42,789 nt of DNA, taken from IMG/VR virus record IMGVR_UViG_3300030380_002546, positions 1 through 42,789 of that record, one strand, 5' to 3'. The stretch's first letter is position 1; each line of letters begins with the position of its first letter. This DNA is from a virus. A model generated the notes under the pieces. That model searched no databases, was not told the origin of the DNA, and saw only the letters and a program-made list of their open reading frames with translations. Shown in pieces: positions 19,704 through 27,354 of the stretch. The position numbers and the translations under genes were made by a program.

Positions 19704-20374
19704 TGGCAACTTCTGGAACAAGAGTATTTGCACTTAATACAGCAGATGTAATTGAAGAGGCATACGAATTAGCAGGATTAGAAGTTCGTACTGGTTACGA
19801 CGCTAATTCTGCTAGACGTTGTCTTAACATCATGTTTGCTGACTGGTCTAATAGAGGAGTACAACTTTGGGAAGTAGAACAGGTTACTACAAATCTTGTT
19901 AAAGACACAGCAAACTATTCTTTAAATGCATCCGATATAGATATTTTAGATGCTGTAATTAGAAGAACATCTGGAGGAACTACTAATGATTTACAGATGG
20001 AAAGAATCGATAGATCAGAGTATTTCAATATACCTGTAAAATCATCTACAGGTAGACCTTCACAATTTTATGTAGAACGAACTTTAACACCATCTATTTA
20101 TTTATACCCTACACCAGAAAACTCTACTGATCAATTAATCACCTATAGATGGAAAAGAATAGAGGATATAAATGACTCTAAAAATGATCAAGATTTGCCT
20201 TCAAGATTTATACCTTGTATGGTGAGCGGTTTAGCCTATTATATTTCTGTTAAAAAGAACCCTCAAAAATCTATGATGTTAAAACAGATGTATGAGGAAG
20301 AATTTAATAGAGCTTATGAATCTGATAGGGATAGATCTAGTTTAAGATTAGTTCCTTTTAGACAATCAATATGA
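19703..20374 (+). CDS. Head-to-tail adaptor (P22 gp4-like tail accessory factor)
   Basis: The first 60 residues (VIEEAYELAGLEVRTGYDAN, then ARRCLNIMFADWSNRGVQLW) are helical and match the gp4-like adaptor pattern, in which A..l.G......gyda..a...Ln.m...W...g..lw is typical. The middle is beta (TGRPSQFYVERTLTPSIYLY) and the C-terminus helical. Adaptors of this class bind below the portal, seal the channel after packaging and start tail assembly. It begins a run of four-base-overlap genes (19703, 20371, 21096), consistent with a connector operon. Confidence 0.75.
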   Translation: MATSGTRVFALNTADVIEEAYELAGLEVRTGYDANSARRCLNIMFADWSNRGVQLWEVEQVTTNLVKDTANYSLNASDIDILDAVIRRTSGGTTNDLQMERIDRSEYFNIPVKSSTGRPSQFYVERTLTPSIYLYPTPENSTDQLITYRWKRIEDINDSKNDQDLPSRFIPCMVSGLAYYISVKKNPQKSMMLKQMYEEEFNRAYESDRDRSSLRLVPFRQSI

Positions 20375-21099
20375 GCTACGCTAAAGGTAAGTATGCTTAC
20401 GGAATATGCGATAGATCAGGTTTAAGATATAAGTATAATGATTTAAAAAAGACTTGGGACGGTTTAAAGGTAGGACCTGATCAATATGAACCTAAACACC
20501 CACAATTACAACCAAATAGAGTTTTTGTAGATCCTGAGGCTTTATATCAGTCTAGACCAGACATAGATAAAGAAGTAAACGTTGGTATTGTTAGAACAAC
20601 AAGTAGCAACCCACAATATAATACTACTGACGATTTCATAGGTGGCAGTTTTAATTTACTGTCAGCTTTAGGCGGTGTTGGAGAAATTACTGTATCTGGT
20701 GTTTCATCGTCAACACCATCTCCTTCTCCAACACCTTCGCCTACACCAGCACCAACACCATCGCCCTCGATAACTACATATACTGTAACTGTGGCTGCTT
20801 ATTATGGGGCAAATTATTTTTACGTTGATGGTAGCAGAGCTCCTACATTAAATTTTACAGAAGGACAAACTTATAAGTTTGATCAATCAGACAGCACTAA
20901 TAACAATCACCCTTTGAGGTTTTCAATAACCTCTAATGGAACTCATGCAGGTGGAGTAGAATACACTACAGGGGTGACAACTAATGGAGTTCCCGGTGAG
21001 TCTGGTGCGTATACACAAATAGAGGTTGCTTCAGGGGCACCAACATTGTATTATTATTGTACTAACCATTCAGGGATGGGGGGTCAAATTAACACATGA
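20371..21099 (+). CDS. Two-domain neck protein with cupredoxin-like C-terminus
   Basis: Residues 1-75 form a compact domain (GICDRSGLRYKYNDLKKTWD, then EPKHPQLQPNR) of a type I associate with phage structural proteins. A Ser/Pro/Thr linker (about 113-133) joins it to a beta domain (135-242). That domain has the blue-copper layout: H180 after NNN, then C230, H233 and M236 in YYYCTNHSGMGG. These residues match the His-Cys-His-Met ligands of cupredoxins, though the C-H-M spacing is shorter than in plastocyanin. Whether metal is bound is unknown; the domain may simply be a surface module. Overlaps both neighbours (ATGA). Confidence 0.8.
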   Translation: MSYAKGKYAYGICDRSGLRYKYNDLKKTWDGLKVGPDQYEPKHPQLQPNRVFVDPEALYQSRPDIDKEVNVGIVRTTSSNPQYNTTDDFIGGSFNLLSALGGVGEITVSGVSSSTPSPSPTPSPTPAPTPSPSITTYTVTVAAYYGANYFYVDGSRAPTLNFTEGQTYKFDQSDSTNNNHPLRFSITSNGTHAGGVEYTTGVTTNGVPGESGAYTQIEVASGAPTLYYYCTNHSGMGGQINT

Positions 21100-21743
21100 G
21101 TTATACATATTCAGAACTTAAAACTGCTGTGCAGGATTATATGCAAAACGATGAAACTGCATTTGTTAATAATTTAAATAATTTTATTGAAAATGCAGAA
21201 GATAGAATACTCAAATTAGTAGAAACAGCTAATTTTAGAAAAAACGTAGAGGGTCAACTTAGTGCTAATTCACCTTATTTGACTACACCTGATGATTTTT
21301 TAGCCCCTTATTCTTTAGCAGTAAAAAACTCTAGTGGTGATTTTAGTTACTTAAAATATAAACACGTTACTTTTATAAGAGATTACTGTGCTTCACCCAG
21401 CACAACGGGGTCTCCATTATATTATGCACTTTTTGATGATAATACATTTATTATAGCTCCTGTACCAACATCTGATTTAGATGTAGAACTACATTATTTG
21501 TATAAACCTAATTCACTAACACAAGCAGGAGATAATGGAACAACTTGGGTTTCTAAAAATGCTCCAGAAACTATCCTCTATGGAACATTGGTAGAGGCTT
21601 GTGTGTTTATGAAAAATTATGAAATAATTCCTGTTTATGAGCAAAGGTTTATTCAATCATTAGATAGACTAAAAAATATGAGTGAAGGCAGAGCTACTAG
21701 ACAAGAATATAGATATGATCAATTAAGGAGAGAACCGACATAA
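21096..21743 (+). CDS. Head-tail connector / neck protein, 215 aa
   Basis: A mixed protein starting with helices (YSELKTAVQDYMQNDETAFV; NNFIENAEDRILKLVETANF). A beta domain with YLTTPDDFLAPYSLAV follows, then a helical C-terminus with NAPETILYGTLVEACVFMKN. This order is a pattern I know from short-tailed and some long-tailed marine phages near the adaptor, where it is annotated as connector or structural protein. It would lie in the neck. The exact level (adaptor, stopper or nozzle contact) cannot be decided from sequence. Confidence 0.75.
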   Translation: MSYTYSELKTAVQDYMQNDETAFVNNLNNFIENAEDRILKLVETANFRKNVEGQLSANSPYLTTPDDFLAPYSLAVKNSSGDFSYLKYKHVTFIRDYCASPSTTGSPLYYALFDDNTFIIAPVPTSDLDVELHYLYKPNSLTQAGDNGTTWVSKNAPETILYGTLVEACVFMKNYEIIPVYEQRFIQSLDRLKNMSEGRATRQEYRYDQLRREPT

Positions 21744-21928
21744 TGGCGATAAAAAAGAAAAGTAAAAAGAAAGCAACTAAAAAGAAAAAAGGTGCTACAC
21801 CAACTAATCCAGCTTTGTATGCTAGGGTAAAGGCTGAGGCTAAAAGAAAATTTAAAGTCTACCCTTCTGCATATGCAAATGGATGGTTAGTTAGAACTTA
21901 TAAAAAACGTGGTGGTGGGTATAGGTAA
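21743..21928 (+). CDS. Very basic small protein, 61 aa
   Basis: The first 20 residues are nearly all Lys (MAIKKKSKKKATKKKKGATP). The rest, NPALYARVKAEAKRKFKVYP then SAYANGWLVRTYKKRGG, is a conserved-looking domain that I associate with small phage proteins of unknown role. The net charge is strongly positive, so nucleic-acid binding is likely. It is the first of four overlapping basic genes (21743-22790) following the connector genes. It could be packaged with DNA or help fill the head; both are inferences. Confidence 0.83.
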   Translation: MAIKKKSKKKATKKKKGATPTNPALYARVKAEAKRKFKVYPSAYANGWLVRTYKKRGGGYR

Positions 21929-22272
21929 TGCCTATTAGAAGAAGTAGTATAAAAAAGTCTGTAACTAAAGGAAAAAGGAAAAAGCGTAAAGATCCTAAAG
22001 TAGGCACAGGTAAAAAGCCTAAAGGTAGTGGCAGACGTTTATATACAGATGAGAACCCTAAAGACACTGTTAGAATAAAATTTGCTACAACTGCAGACGC
22101 TAGAGCAACTGTAGCAAAAGTTAAAAAAGTTAAAAAACCATTTGCTAGAAAAATACAAATATTAACTGTTGGTGAGCAAAGAGCTAAAGTGATGGGTAAA
22201 TCCGCAGTGGCAAGTATTTTTAAAAAAGGTAAAGAAAGTATAAGAAGATCTAGGAAAAAGAAAAATGGCTAG
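21928..22272 (+). CDS. Very basic protein, 114 aa
   Basis: A Lys/Arg-rich tail (1-35) leads to KKPKGSGRRLYTDENPKDTV and RIKFATTADARATVAKVKKV, a motif pair I associate with marine phage proteins of unknown function. The C-terminus is again basic (KKGKESIRRSRKKKNG). Only the middle 50 residues look folded. It starts in a TAATG overlap and ends 8 bases into the next gene. DNA or RNA binding is probable; the actual role is unknown. Confidence 0.83.
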   Translation: MPIRRSSIKKSVTKGKRKKRKDPKVGTGKKPKGSGRRLYTDENPKDTVRIKFATTADARATVAKVKKVKKPFARKIQILTVGEQRAKVMGKSAVASIFKKGKESIRRSRKKKNG

Positions 22273-22438
22273 AAAAGGCTTATGGGCTAATATACAGGCT
22301 AAACGTAAACGTATAAAAGCAGGTTCTGGAGAACGTATGCGTAAAAAAGGTGCAAAAGGTGCACCTACAGCAGCACAAATGAAAAAAGCTAAACAAGGTA
22401 CTAAACGCAAAAGAAAAATAAGAGGTAGACGTGGCTAA
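22265..22438 (+). CDS. Very basic small protein, 57 aa
   Basis: A short gene overlapping both neighbours by 8 bases. The product, MARKGLWANIQAKRKRIKAG then SGERMRKKGAKGAPTAAQMK, follows a pattern (GLwaNI.aKRkRIkaGSGErMRk.G.KGAPT) that I recall from many phages and some giant viruses; its role is not known to me. Nearly half the residues are Lys, Arg or Gly. The conserved pattern makes it a secure gene despite its size. Confidence 0.85.
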   Translation: MARKGLWANIQAKRKRIKAGSGERMRKKGAKGAPTAAQMKKAKQGTKRKRKIRGRRG

Positions 22439-22790
22439 ACCTAAAGGTGGATTGACAGCATGGTTTGGAAAAGGACCTAAGGGTGATTGGGTAGACATTG
22501 GTGCACCTAAAAAGAAAGGTAAATTTCAAAAATGTGGTCGTAAATCCGCAAAAGGTAGTAGTAAAAGAAAATATCCCAAATGTGTTCCCAGATCAAAAGC
22601 CCGCAGTATGACAGAATCACAAAGACGTAGTGCAGTTAGAAGAAAAAGAGCTGCAGGTAATCCCGGAGGAAAACCTACTAATGTAAGAACTTTTGCTAAA
22701 AAAGCTAAAGGCGGACAAATTAAAAAGAAAATCGCTAGAGGATGCGGTGCAGTAATGTCTAATAGGAGAAAAGTTACTAAGTATTATTAG
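22431..22790 (+). CDS. Basic Cys-containing protein (DUF5872-like), 119 aa
   Basis: Starts at GTG overlapping the previous gene. The motifs KGGLTAWFGKGPKGDWVDIG, KFQKCGRKSA, KYPKCVPRSKARSM and SAVRRKRAAGNPGGKP are those I recall for a small protein family (DUF5872 type) shared by phages and large DNA viruses. Two conserved Cys in KCGR and KCVP could bind metal. The basic C-terminus ends in KKKIARGCGAVMSNRRKV. Function unknown; it is the fourth member of the overlapping basic gene run and the last before the AAAGGAG start of the next gene. Confidence 0.83.
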   Translation: MAKPKGGLTAWFGKGPKGDWVDIGAPKKKGKFQKCGRKSAKGSSKRKYPKCVPRSKARSMTESQRRSAVRRKRAAGNPGGKPTNVRTFAKKAKGGQIKKKIARGCGAVMSNRRKVTKYY

Positions 22791-22803
22791 AAAAGGAGAA
22801 AAA

Positions 22804-23538
22804 ATGACAGACGATAATCTAAAAGGCAAGAATATTGCTATTGTTGCTATGGGTGAAAGTCAACTTGACTTTCATTTAAGTTTAATTCATTCTAAAGTTT
22901 ACGACGAAGTTTGGGGGATAAACTGTATGGGGGCTATTACTAAATGCGATAGAGTATTTATGTTAGATCCAGTTAGTAGATTTATGGACACAGACGATGC
23001 AGGAACACAAACAGATATTATGCGAAGATGGCTTCCAGTAGCAGACTGCCCTATATATACTTGTGAGCTTGACGAAAGATGTCCTAGTGCTGTTGTTTAT
23101 CCCTTAGAAGAGATTGTAAGGTATGCAGACTGTGCCTATTTAAATAATACTGTGCCTTATGCTTTTGCTTTTGCTTTGTATAATGAAGTAGACACTATAA
23201 ATTTATTTGGTATAGATTTTAGTTATAAAGGTAATTTGCACTTTGCAGAGTCCGGTAAAGCTTGTTGTGAGTTTTGGCTATCTAAATGCATAGAAAGAGG
23301 TATAACAGTTAAAGTAGGTGCTAGATCAGGATTATTAGATACAGATGTGCCTATAGAATCAAGAGTTTATGGATACCATAGACTTGAAGACCCTGATATA
23401 ATGGTTCTAGATGATGCTAAAACTTATCATCAAATGAAATTATCTAAATATAAAAAACTATTACATGAAGAACAATTAAAAAATATTACAGAAATAAGAA
23501 CTGTAATTGATGCACCGCCCGAGGCAAAGAGGTATTAA
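22804..23538 (+). CDS. Rossmann-like protein of unknown function, 244 aa
   Basis: The N-terminus reads KNIAIVAMGESQLDFHLSLI, a glycine-containing strand-loop-helix of a Rossmann fold. VYDEVWGIN, DRVFMLDPVSRF and INLFGIDFSYKGNLHFAESG follow as further strand ends. This resembles the MptE/DUF115-like group related to sugar transferases and pterin kinases, and I recall relatives in marine phage head modules. No catalytic assignment is possible. It could modify a virion or host surface component. Good AAAGGAG site; the end overlaps the next start. Confidence 0.8.
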   Translation: MTDDNLKGKNIAIVAMGESQLDFHLSLIHSKVYDEVWGINCMGAITKCDRVFMLDPVSRFMDTDDAGTQTDIMRRWLPVADCPIYTCELDERCPSAVVYPLEEIVRYADCAYLNNTVPYAFAFALYNEVDTINLFGIDFSYKGNLHFAESGKACCEFWLSKCIERGITVKVGARSGLLDTDVPIESRVYGYHRLEDPDIMVLDDAKTYHQMKLSKYKKLLHEEQLKNITEIRTVIDAPPEAKRY

Positions 23539-23828
23539 TGTTAGACGATAAAGTAGATTCGTTTTTAGGATCAATAGAGGTTCAAACAGAAACTAATAAA
23601 GGACACGACCCTGAATGGTGGGCAGAACAGGCAACTAACAGAATCTGTGGTATATCAGAAAATGCAGCTCCACATATTAGACAACAAGCCGAAGCATACA
23701 AACTAGCGATTTATAATACAATCCTGTATTATATTAAAAGTGCTATTAGCAGTGATCGTTGTACGATTTCGAATATACTAAATGCACAAGGACATGAAAA
23801 TTTAGCTAAAATTTTAAAGGAGCTTTAA
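23538..23828 (+). CDS. Small helical phage protein, 96 aa
   Basis: Contains EWWAEQATNRICGISENAAP then RQQAEAYKLAIYNTILYYIK and SDRCTISNILNAQGH. This pattern of helices with W..qA.......I....a..i..qA.aYk..i....Y...ai.sdR.t is one I know from many tailed phages as a conserved protein of unknown role near structural genes. It starts at a TAATG overlap and is followed one base later by the next gene. An assembly chaperone is possible; this is inference. Confidence 0.8.
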   Translation: MLDDKVDSFLGSIEVQTETNKGHDPEWWAEQATNRICGISENAAPHIRQQAEAYKLAIYNTILYYIKSAISSDRCTISNILNAQGHENLAKILKEL

Positions 23829-23829
23829 T

Positions 23830-24258
23830 ATGGCAATTTCATCAACATTAACAACTAGTTTTAAAAAAGAATTACTAGAGGCTGTGCATAACTTTAGTGC
23901 TTCTGGTGGAAATTCTTTTAAATTAGCTTTATACACATCAAGTGCTACACTTGGTGCAACCACAACAGCATTCACTACCACAGGACAATCAAGTGGAACT
24001 AATTATACTTCTGGCGGAGCAGCATTAACAAATATAGCTCCAACTAGTTCTGGTACTACTGGTTTTTGTGATTTTAGTGATTTAACTTTTGGCACAGCTA
24101 CTGTTACAGCTAGAGGTTGTATGATTTATAACGACACTAATAGTGATAAATCAGTCGCTACCATAGATTTTGGTGGGGATAAAACATCAACAGCAGGAGA
24201 CTTTACTATAGTTTTTCCAGCTGCAGCTGCATCAACTGCTATTATAAGAATAGCTTAG
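23830..24258 (+). CDS. Probable virion structural protein, 142 aa
   Basis: A Thr/Ser/Gly/Ala-rich beta protein (FKLALYTSSATLGATTTAFT; GGAALTNIAPTSSGTTGFCD; FTIVFPAAAASTAIIRIA). The short starting helix SFKKELLEAVHNF followed by KLALYTSSATLG is a recurrent layout in phage tail-module proteins that I have seen annotated as tail or fibre-associated proteins. It has AAAGGAGCTTTAAT as ribosome site. Likely a particle component; location unknown. Confidence 0.78.
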   Translation: MAISSTLTTSFKKELLEAVHNFSASGGNSFKLALYTSSATLGATTTAFTTTGQSSGTNYTSGGAALTNIAPTSSGTTGFCDFSDLTFGTATVTARGCMIYNDTNSDKSVATIDFGGDKTSTAGDFTIVFPAAAASTAIIRIA

Positions 24259-24270
24259 TTTTAGCCTAAT

Positions 24271-24909
24271 ATGGCTATTATAAACGGTTGGGGTCGAGGC
24301 ACATGGGGCGAGGGTGCTTGGGGCGAAGCTTTACCTTTTACTTTAACAGCACCTAATGCAGCAACATCGGCATTAGGAACTGTTACTATTGATGCAGAAG
24401 CAAACTTCACTCTTACAGGATTAAGCGTAACAGCAGTCAATGGTGGTGTAGCGGTAGATGCACCGGGAGTAGTGGGAGTCAATGGTTTAGCAGGAGTTTC
24501 TGCTTTAGGAACTGTTATTACACCATCAACCAATGTTTTAACCATCTCAGGATTAGCTGGCACCTCAGCACTAGGTACTGCAACCACTGATGCAGAGGCT
24601 AATGCAAGTCTTTCAGGTTTTGCAGCTACAAGTGGTCTTGGTGCTCCAACTATTATAGCTAAAGCTAATCAAACTCCTACAGGACAGGGTGCTACATCAG
24701 CACTTGGTACTGCAAGCACCAAAACTGATAATAGGTTTGTTATCAATGTATTTGGTAATACTGTTGGATTGGTTGGAGACCCAACCTTTAATTGTAAAGC
24801 TAATGTTACAATTACAGGTGTATCAGCTACAGCAGAGGTTGGAAACGCTTTTAAATGGCAAGAAGTAGATGATTCACAAACTCCTAATTGGAAAGAAATA
24901 GCAGCTTAA
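24271..24909 (+). CDS. Virion protein with internal Ala/Gly/Thr repeats, 212 aa
   Basis: Starts MAIINGWGRGTWGEGAWGEA, a Gly/Trp motif I associate with marine phage structural proteins. About five imperfect repeats of roughly 30 residues follow, each with G....TSALGT.....A.AN, for example TSALGTATTDAEAN and TSALGTASTKTDN. The repeats are likely beta strands stacked into a fibre or ring. The last 20 residues (FKWQEVDDSQTPNWKEIAA) form a separate cap. Repeat number is likely variable between relatives. Function: particle component, probably tail or fibre. Confidence 0.8.
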   Translation: MAIINGWGRGTWGEGAWGEALPFTLTAPNAATSALGTVTIDAEANFTLTGLSVTAVNGGVAVDAPGVVGVNGLAGVSALGTVITPSTNVLTISGLAGTSALGTATTDAEANASLSGFAATSGLGAPTIIAKANQTPTGQGATSALGTASTKTDNRFVINVFGNTVGLVGDPTFNCKANVTITGVSATAEVGNAFKWQEVDDSQTPNWKEIAA

Positions 24910-24959
24910 TGCTATATAATTGATTAAATATGATTTAACATATAAAAGAGGTTTAAATT

Positions 24960-25940
24960 ATGGCAACTTACGTAAATAATCTAAGACTAAAAGAAATAGC
25001 AACAGGTGACGAAAGCGGAACTTGGGGTACTTCTACAAACACTAATTTAGAGCTGATAGGAGAAGCTTTAGGTGTTGGTACAGAAGCCATTACTACTAAC
25101 GCAGATACACATACCACAACCGTAGCAGACGGTAGCTCTGATGCAGGTAGAGCTTTTTATTTAAAATACACAGGTACTTTAGATTCAGCTTGTACGATTA
25201 CTATTGCACCTAATACTATGAAGCGAGTTCAAATTATTGAAAACGCAACAAGTGGATCTCAAAACATAATTATATCGCAAGGCTCTGGTGCTAATGTAAC
25301 TATCGCTCCTGGAAAAGTAGCGGTAGTTCAATTAGATGGAGCAGGATCTGGGGCAGCAGTTTTAGATGCACTTACAGATCTAGCTGTCACAGACAGCTTA
25401 TCAATCAACGGAACTACGTTAACTATTGGTGATGCAACAGCCGAAGACACTAAAATAGTTTTTGATGGTAATGCACAAGATTTTTATATAGGTCTTGATG
25501 ATAGTGCTGATGATCTTGTAATAGGTCTTGGCTCAACAGTTGGTACAACACCAGCTATCTCAGTAGATGAAAACCAAAATGTGACTATGCCACAAATAGT
25601 GACAGCATCTACTTCAGCTAATATAACTCAAGTAGCTTTAACAGATGGTACAGTTTCATGGGATGCAAAAGCCGCTGCTAATGCTTTCTTATTATTAGAA
25701 GAAAACTCTACAATATCTGCACCAAGTAATGCAGTAGAGGGAGCTATTATTAGTATTGAGGTAGCACAACATGCTACGAGCGGTCCATATACTTTAGCTT
25801 GGAATGCAATATTTGAATTTGTTGGGGATGTGACTCCAACACAGACCGCTACAGATGCTAAGACTGATATATACGCTTTTAGATACAATGGTTCAAAATG
25901 GCAAAACATTGGTATTAGTCAAAACTTAACACAAAGCTAA
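24960..25940 (+). CDS. Tail fibre-like virion protein, 326 aa
   Basis: Starts MATYVNNLRLKEIATGDESG then TWGTSTNTNLELIGEALGVG, an N-terminus shared, in my memory, by many phage tail-fibre or neck proteins (the ..W.G..tNtN...i.... pattern). The body is repetitive beta sequence rich in Thr, Ala, Asp and Gly, for instance IVFDGNAQDFYIGLDDSADD, a segment common in fibre shafts. The C-terminus ends in WQNIGISQNLTQS. It is the first of three fibre-type genes. The leader holds TATAAT-like words but no clear -35. Confidence 0.8.
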   Translation: MATYVNNLRLKEIATGDESGTWGTSTNTNLELIGEALGVGTEAITTNADTHTTTVADGSSDAGRAFYLKYTGTLDSACTITIAPNTMKRVQIIENATSGSQNIIISQGSGANVTIAPGKVAVVQLDGAGSGAAVLDALTDLAVTDSLSINGTTLTIGDATAEDTKIVFDGNAQDFYIGLDDSADDLVIGLGSTVGTTPAISVDENQNVTMPQIVTASTSANITQVALTDGTVSWDAKAAANAFLLLEENSTISAPSNAVEGAIISIEVAQHATSGPYTLAWNAIFEFVGDVTPTQTATDAKTDIYAFRYNGSKWQNIGISQNLTQS

Positions 25941-25941
25941 A

Positions 25942-27354
25942 ATGGAAACCCTACAGAGAACTGCTAATCGAGGAAGTGTCTCGACTGGGTATGATATTGA
26001 TTTTTCATGTAAGTTTGAAGCAGACAATCAAGAAGAACTTTTAAGAACACCTAGCTCTGCTGGTAATAGACAAACTTGGACTGTAAGTATGTGGTTTAAG
26101 TTTACAGAACTTGGCATAAATCAAATGTTATTTGGTTCCTCAGATACTTATATGTATTTAGGGAATGACGATAAAATGTATATAAACTATCGTGGTGCTG
26201 GTACAAACTTCTTTTTAGCCACCAATAGAGTATTTAGAGATACTGCCGCCTTTTATCATTTTGTAGTTGTATGTGATGCAACCAATGGAACTGCCGCAGA
26301 TAGAGGTAGGTTTTATGTCAATGGTGTAAGAGAGACAGATTATCAATTAAATACTTATGAAAATATGGACAGTGGTGATAGCACACATTGGAATAATACT
26401 GTTGCACAATCAATAGGTGGGCAAAATGGTTCAACCACTTTTCAGTCTTGTGGCTACATGGCAGAAGTTCATTCAGTTGATGGCTCTGCATTAACCTCTG
26501 ATAGTTTTGGCGAGTTTGATAGTGATACTGGTATTTGGATTCCTAAAGCATATTCAGGCTCTTATGGAACTAATGGCTTCTATTTAGATTTTGCAGATGC
26601 TTCAGACTTAGGTGATGATGAAAGTGGTAATGGCAATGACTTTGCAGAAACAAACCTCACAGCCGCAGATCAAGCGACTGATTCTCCGACCAATAATTTT
26701 GCAACTTTCAATGCACTTCAGCCTTTACAAGCAAGTGGATATATAAGTGAAGGTGCTACAAAATTTTATACTGGTTCTAATTGGCAAACAGCAGTTTCAT
26801 CTATAGCAGTATCAAGTGGTAAATGGTATGCAGAATTTTATCCTAATTCAAGCACAACTATTGTAGGATTTGTTGATGTTGAAGATGCTTATATACCACA
26901 AAACCATACTGGTTATTATTTAGGCTATGCAGGTGGCAATCAAAATAGGTCTGTAGGTATGCAAGGTAGTAATGGTGTAATTATGAACGATAATAATTCA
27001 GCGACTGGTGCTGGATTTGTAGGTGGCAATATTGTTTCTCTTGCTTTAGATATGGACAATAGGAAAGCATATTGGGCGGTAAATGGCACTTATGTTAATT
27101 CAGGCGATCCTGCTAATGGAACTAATGGTGTTACTTGGGCGACATCTTCAACTCTTGGTGATCTTTGGACTGATGTTATAACTATGGGTGTAACTGGCTA
27201 TACAAATATTATTTGGTTAGGTAACTTTGGTGGCTTTACCACTATGCCTATATCAAGTGGTAATGCGGATGGCAATGGATATGGCAATTTTGAATATGCA
27301 CCACCATCAGGCTTCTATTCAATCTGCTCAAAAAATTTAGCGGAGTTTGGATAA
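25942..27354 (+). CDS. Receptor-binding-type protein with LamG and SPRY domains
   Basis: A 470-residue fibre or tip protein. Residues about 20-195 form a concanavalin-like LamG domain (WTVSMWFKFTELGINQMLFG; YHFVVVCDATNG; FYVNGVRETDY). A linker reads GFYLDFADASDLGDDESGNG. Residues about 285-445 resemble a SPRY/B30.2 domain (GKWYAEFYPNSSTTIVGFVD; SVGMQGSNG; LDMDNRKAYWAVNG). The end, FEYAPPSGFYSICSKNLAEF, is a common closing motif of marine phage adhesins. Both domains are sandwich folds that bind sugars or proteins, so a role in host attachment is likely. The stop overlaps the next gene. Confidence 0.83.
   Translation: METLQRTANRGSVSTGYDIDFSCKFEADNQEELLRTPSSAGNRQTWTVSMWFKFTELGINQMLFGSSDTYMYLGNDDKMYINYRGAGTNFFLATNRVFRDTAAFYHFVVVCDATNGTAADRGRFYVNGVRETDYQLNTYENMDSGDSTHWNNTVAQSIGGQNGSTTFQSCGYMAEVHSVDGSALTSDSFGEFDSDTGIWIPKAYSGSYGTNGFYLDFADASDLGDDESGNGNDFAETNLTAADQATDSPTNNFATFNALQPLQASGYISEGATKFYTGSNWQTAVSSIAVSSGKWYAEFYPNSSTTIVGFVDVEDAYIPQNHTGYYLGYAGGNQNRSVGMQGSNGVIMNDNNSATGAGFVGGNIVSLALDMDNRKAYWAVNGTYVNSGDPANGTNGVTWATSSTLGDLWTDVITMGVTGYTNIIWLGNFGGFTTMPISSGNADGNGYGNFEYAPPSGFYSICSKNLAEFG

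Noticed and set aside
24903-24959. Promoter before the fibre-like gene at 24960
   Set aside because: TATAAT-like words occur, but no upstream element at a suitable distance stands out in this AT-rich spacer, so I did not list it.
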